This document shows positions 5,847 to 6,751 of a stretch of DNA of 6,751 nt, piece by piece. The stretch comes from Paracoccaceae bacterium. GTDB lineage: Bacteria; Pseudomonadota; Alphaproteobacteria; Rhodobacterales; Rhodobacteraceae. The translations under genes and the position numbers were made by a program. The notes under the pieces were generated by a model. It was not told the origin of the DNA and searched no databases. It saw only the letters and a program-made list of their open reading frames with translations. Every line of letters starts with the position of its first letter. Positions within the stretch are counted from its first letter, which is position 1. The stretch spans positions 2,088-8,838 of the forward strand of contig DOOI01000018.1 in assembly GCA_003512825.1 (NCBI GenBank). The letters run 5' to 3'.

Positions 5847-6302
5847 ATGGCAAAGTGGAAGCAGCGGGTGATCCGCAACGCGGCTTTGGCGTCACTCTTT
5901 GTGATTGCCGGCTGTGCCGAACAGTTCCGAAATCATGGCTATGTGCCTTCAGACGAAGACCTGAATGCAGTTGTCATTGGCGTAGACACGCGGGATTCCC
6001 TACGCGAGACAATCGGCGTGCCGTCTTCTGGCAGTGTGCTTGACGGGGGAGACTACTACTACGTGCGCTCGCGGGTGCGCCATTACGCATGGCAGGCACC
6101 GCAGGTGGTCGATCGCCAAGTTGTTGCGGTGTCCTTCAATGAATCGGGCACCGTGGCCAATGTGGAACGATTTGATCTGACGAATGGCCAGATTGTCCCG
6201 ATCTCACGCCGCGTGACGTCGACAACTGTGACCAACAAGGGCTTTTTGCGGCAATTGCTGAGTGGCATTGGTCGCTTCTCTGCGGGCGACTTCTTGCAAT
6301 AA
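5847..6302 (+). CDS. bamE: Outer membrane protein assembly factor BamE (SmpA/OmlA family lipoprotein)
   Basis: BamE is a small lipoprotein of the BAM complex, which folds beta-barrel proteins into the outer membrane. The 151-residue product starts with a lipoprotein signal: basic MAKWKQRVIR, a hydrophobic stretch, and lipobox IAGC, with C23 as the lipidated residue. Alanine at +2 is consistent with sorting to the outer membrane. The BamE fold follows, with NHGYVPSDEDLNAVVIGVDT (29-48), RETIGVPSS (53-61), the tyrosine-rich GGDYYYV (67-73), and strands ending in SGTVANVERFDLTNGQIVPI (100-119). I chose the ATG at 5847, which follows AAGGGGGT. An in-frame ATG at 5667 would add 60 residues, run back through the DUF177 gene, and bury the lipoprotein signal. 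The OlsB-like gene follows 84 nt downstream. Confidence 0.94.
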   Translation: MAKWKQRVIRNAALASLFVIAGCAEQFRNHGYVPSDEDLNAVVIGVDTRDSLRETIGVPSSGSVLDGGDYYYVRSRVRHYAWQAPQVVDRQVVAVSFNESGTVANVERFDLTNGQIVPISRRVTSTTVTNKGFLRQLLSGIGRFSAGDFLQ

Positions 6303-6303
6303 C

Positions 6304-6319
6304 GCGGCTTTTCCGCCGC
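6304..6319 (+). terminator. Stem-loop just after bamE
   Basis: GCGGC-TTTTCC-GCCGC forms a perfect 5-bp GC stem starting 1 nt after the bamE stop. No T-run follows it (the sequence continues TAGTCATACG), so it is not a classical rho-independent terminator. It may stabilise the mRNA end or only lower read-through into the next gene. Confidence 0.3.
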
Positions 6320-6386
6320 TAGTCATACGCGCGTCATTATTGTCAGAAACGATGCGTCACGTGCTTGCGACATATGGAGGGGTTCG

Positions 6387-6751
6387 GTGTTCGGTCTTTC
6401 GAAAGGCAAATACATGGTGCGCGTCGCGGTCACAGATCACGATGTGCGCGCGGCCCAATCCTTGCGCTATCTGGCGTTTCACGGTGGTGACGGCTGTGAT
6501 GTTGATCCCTTTGATGCAGATTGCGTTCAAATTCTGATTGAAAACACCGCGACTCAAACGCTGGTGGCCTGTTTCCGCCTTTTGCCTCTGGCGCGAGGGA
6601 GCGACATCGGACGGAGTTACTCGGCACAGTTTTATAACCTCTCTGCGCTTGAAGGCTTCCAAGGCCCGATGGTTGAGATGGGCCGATTCTGTGTTCACCC
6701 CGACCACCACGATCCTGACATCCTACGGGTCGCTTGGGGGGCGATGACGGC
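6387..6751 (+). CDS. olsB: GNAT-family N-acyltransferase, OlsB-like, 3' end outside the window
   Basis: The visible 121 residues match the GNAT subfamily of OlsB, which transfers a 3-hydroxyacyl group from ACP to the alpha-amino group of ornithine. That is the first step of ornithine lipid synthesis, at the inner face of the inner membrane. Family landmarks are the N-terminal HDVRAAQSLRYLAF (18-31), VDPFDADCVQILIEN (39-53), CFRLLPL (62-68), YSAQFYNLSAL (78-88), and EMGRFCVHPDHHDPDILRVA (97-116), the last leading into the acyl-donor binding motif. The GTG at 6387 follows GGAGG by 6 nt, much the best start. An ATG at 6414 would drop nine residues. About half the protein is expected beyond the edge, where an olsA acyltransferase gene might follow. 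The substrate is inferred from family only, and other GNAT roles are possible. Confidence 0.75.
   Translation, partial: MFGLSKGKYMVRVAVTDHDVRAAQSLRYLAFHGGDGCDVDPFDADCVQILIENTATQTLVACFRLLPLARGSDIGRSYSAQFYNLSALEGFQGPMVEMGRFCVHPDHHDPDILRVAWGAMT

Noticed and set aside
6357..6710. 117-codon open frame on the - strand
   Set aside because: It is antisense to the OlsB-like gene, whose frame shows clear GNAT motifs. The - frame shows none.

Overview
The window reads as a stretch of alphaproteobacterial chromosome, most likely from the Rhodobacterales (Roseobacter/Rhodobacter group). The reasons are the gene order bamE / DUF177 – rpmF – plsX – fabH – ihfA – merR – tRNA-Pro, the long two-domain form of dCTP deaminase, the zinc-ribbon (four-cysteine) form of ribosomal protein L32, and the moderately high GC content. 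This placement rests on recognition of protein families and gene order, not on a database search. No mobile element, CRISPR array, phage gene or defence gene is visible. Almost all of the window is conserved housekeeping sequence, and I do not see a convincing undescribed multi-gene system.

Layout, left to right. Positions 1-71 may hold the last codons of an unidentified gene on the + strand. Positions 72-230 are non-coding and contain three copies of a GACGCAA heptamer and a possible terminator. Next come, on the - strand, dcd (231-1304), tRNA-Pro(GGG) with encoded CCA (1361-1437), a MerR-type regulator with a long acidic tail (1499-2305), ihfA (2321-2620), fabH (2713-3684), plsX (3681-4793), rpmF (4820-5026) and a DUF177/YceD-family gene (5181-5762). 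Transcription then diverges: bamE (5847-6302) and a GNAT N-acyltransferase of the OlsB type (6387 to the window edge, truncated) lie on the + strand.

How the genes work together. DUF177–rpmF–plsX–fabH is the classic cluster that couples ribosome assembly to the start of lipid synthesis. PlsX supplies acyl-phosphate for phospholipids and FabH starts each fatty acid chain. The plsX stop and fabH start overlap by 4 nt, which suggests translational coupling. ihfA and the MerR gene follow with a promoter-like sequence of their own. On the other side, bamE (outer-membrane protein assembly) and the OlsB-like gene (ornithine-type lipid synthesis) are also envelope genes.

The most interesting signals are regulatory. 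The rpmF leader can form two mutually exclusive hairpins, one of which would enclose the ribosome binding site. A perfect 6+1+6 inverted repeat sits just upstream of the putative rpmF-plsX-fabH promoter. The DUF177/bamE divergent region contains a palindromic CTTATATAAG that could serve as the -10 element on both strands.
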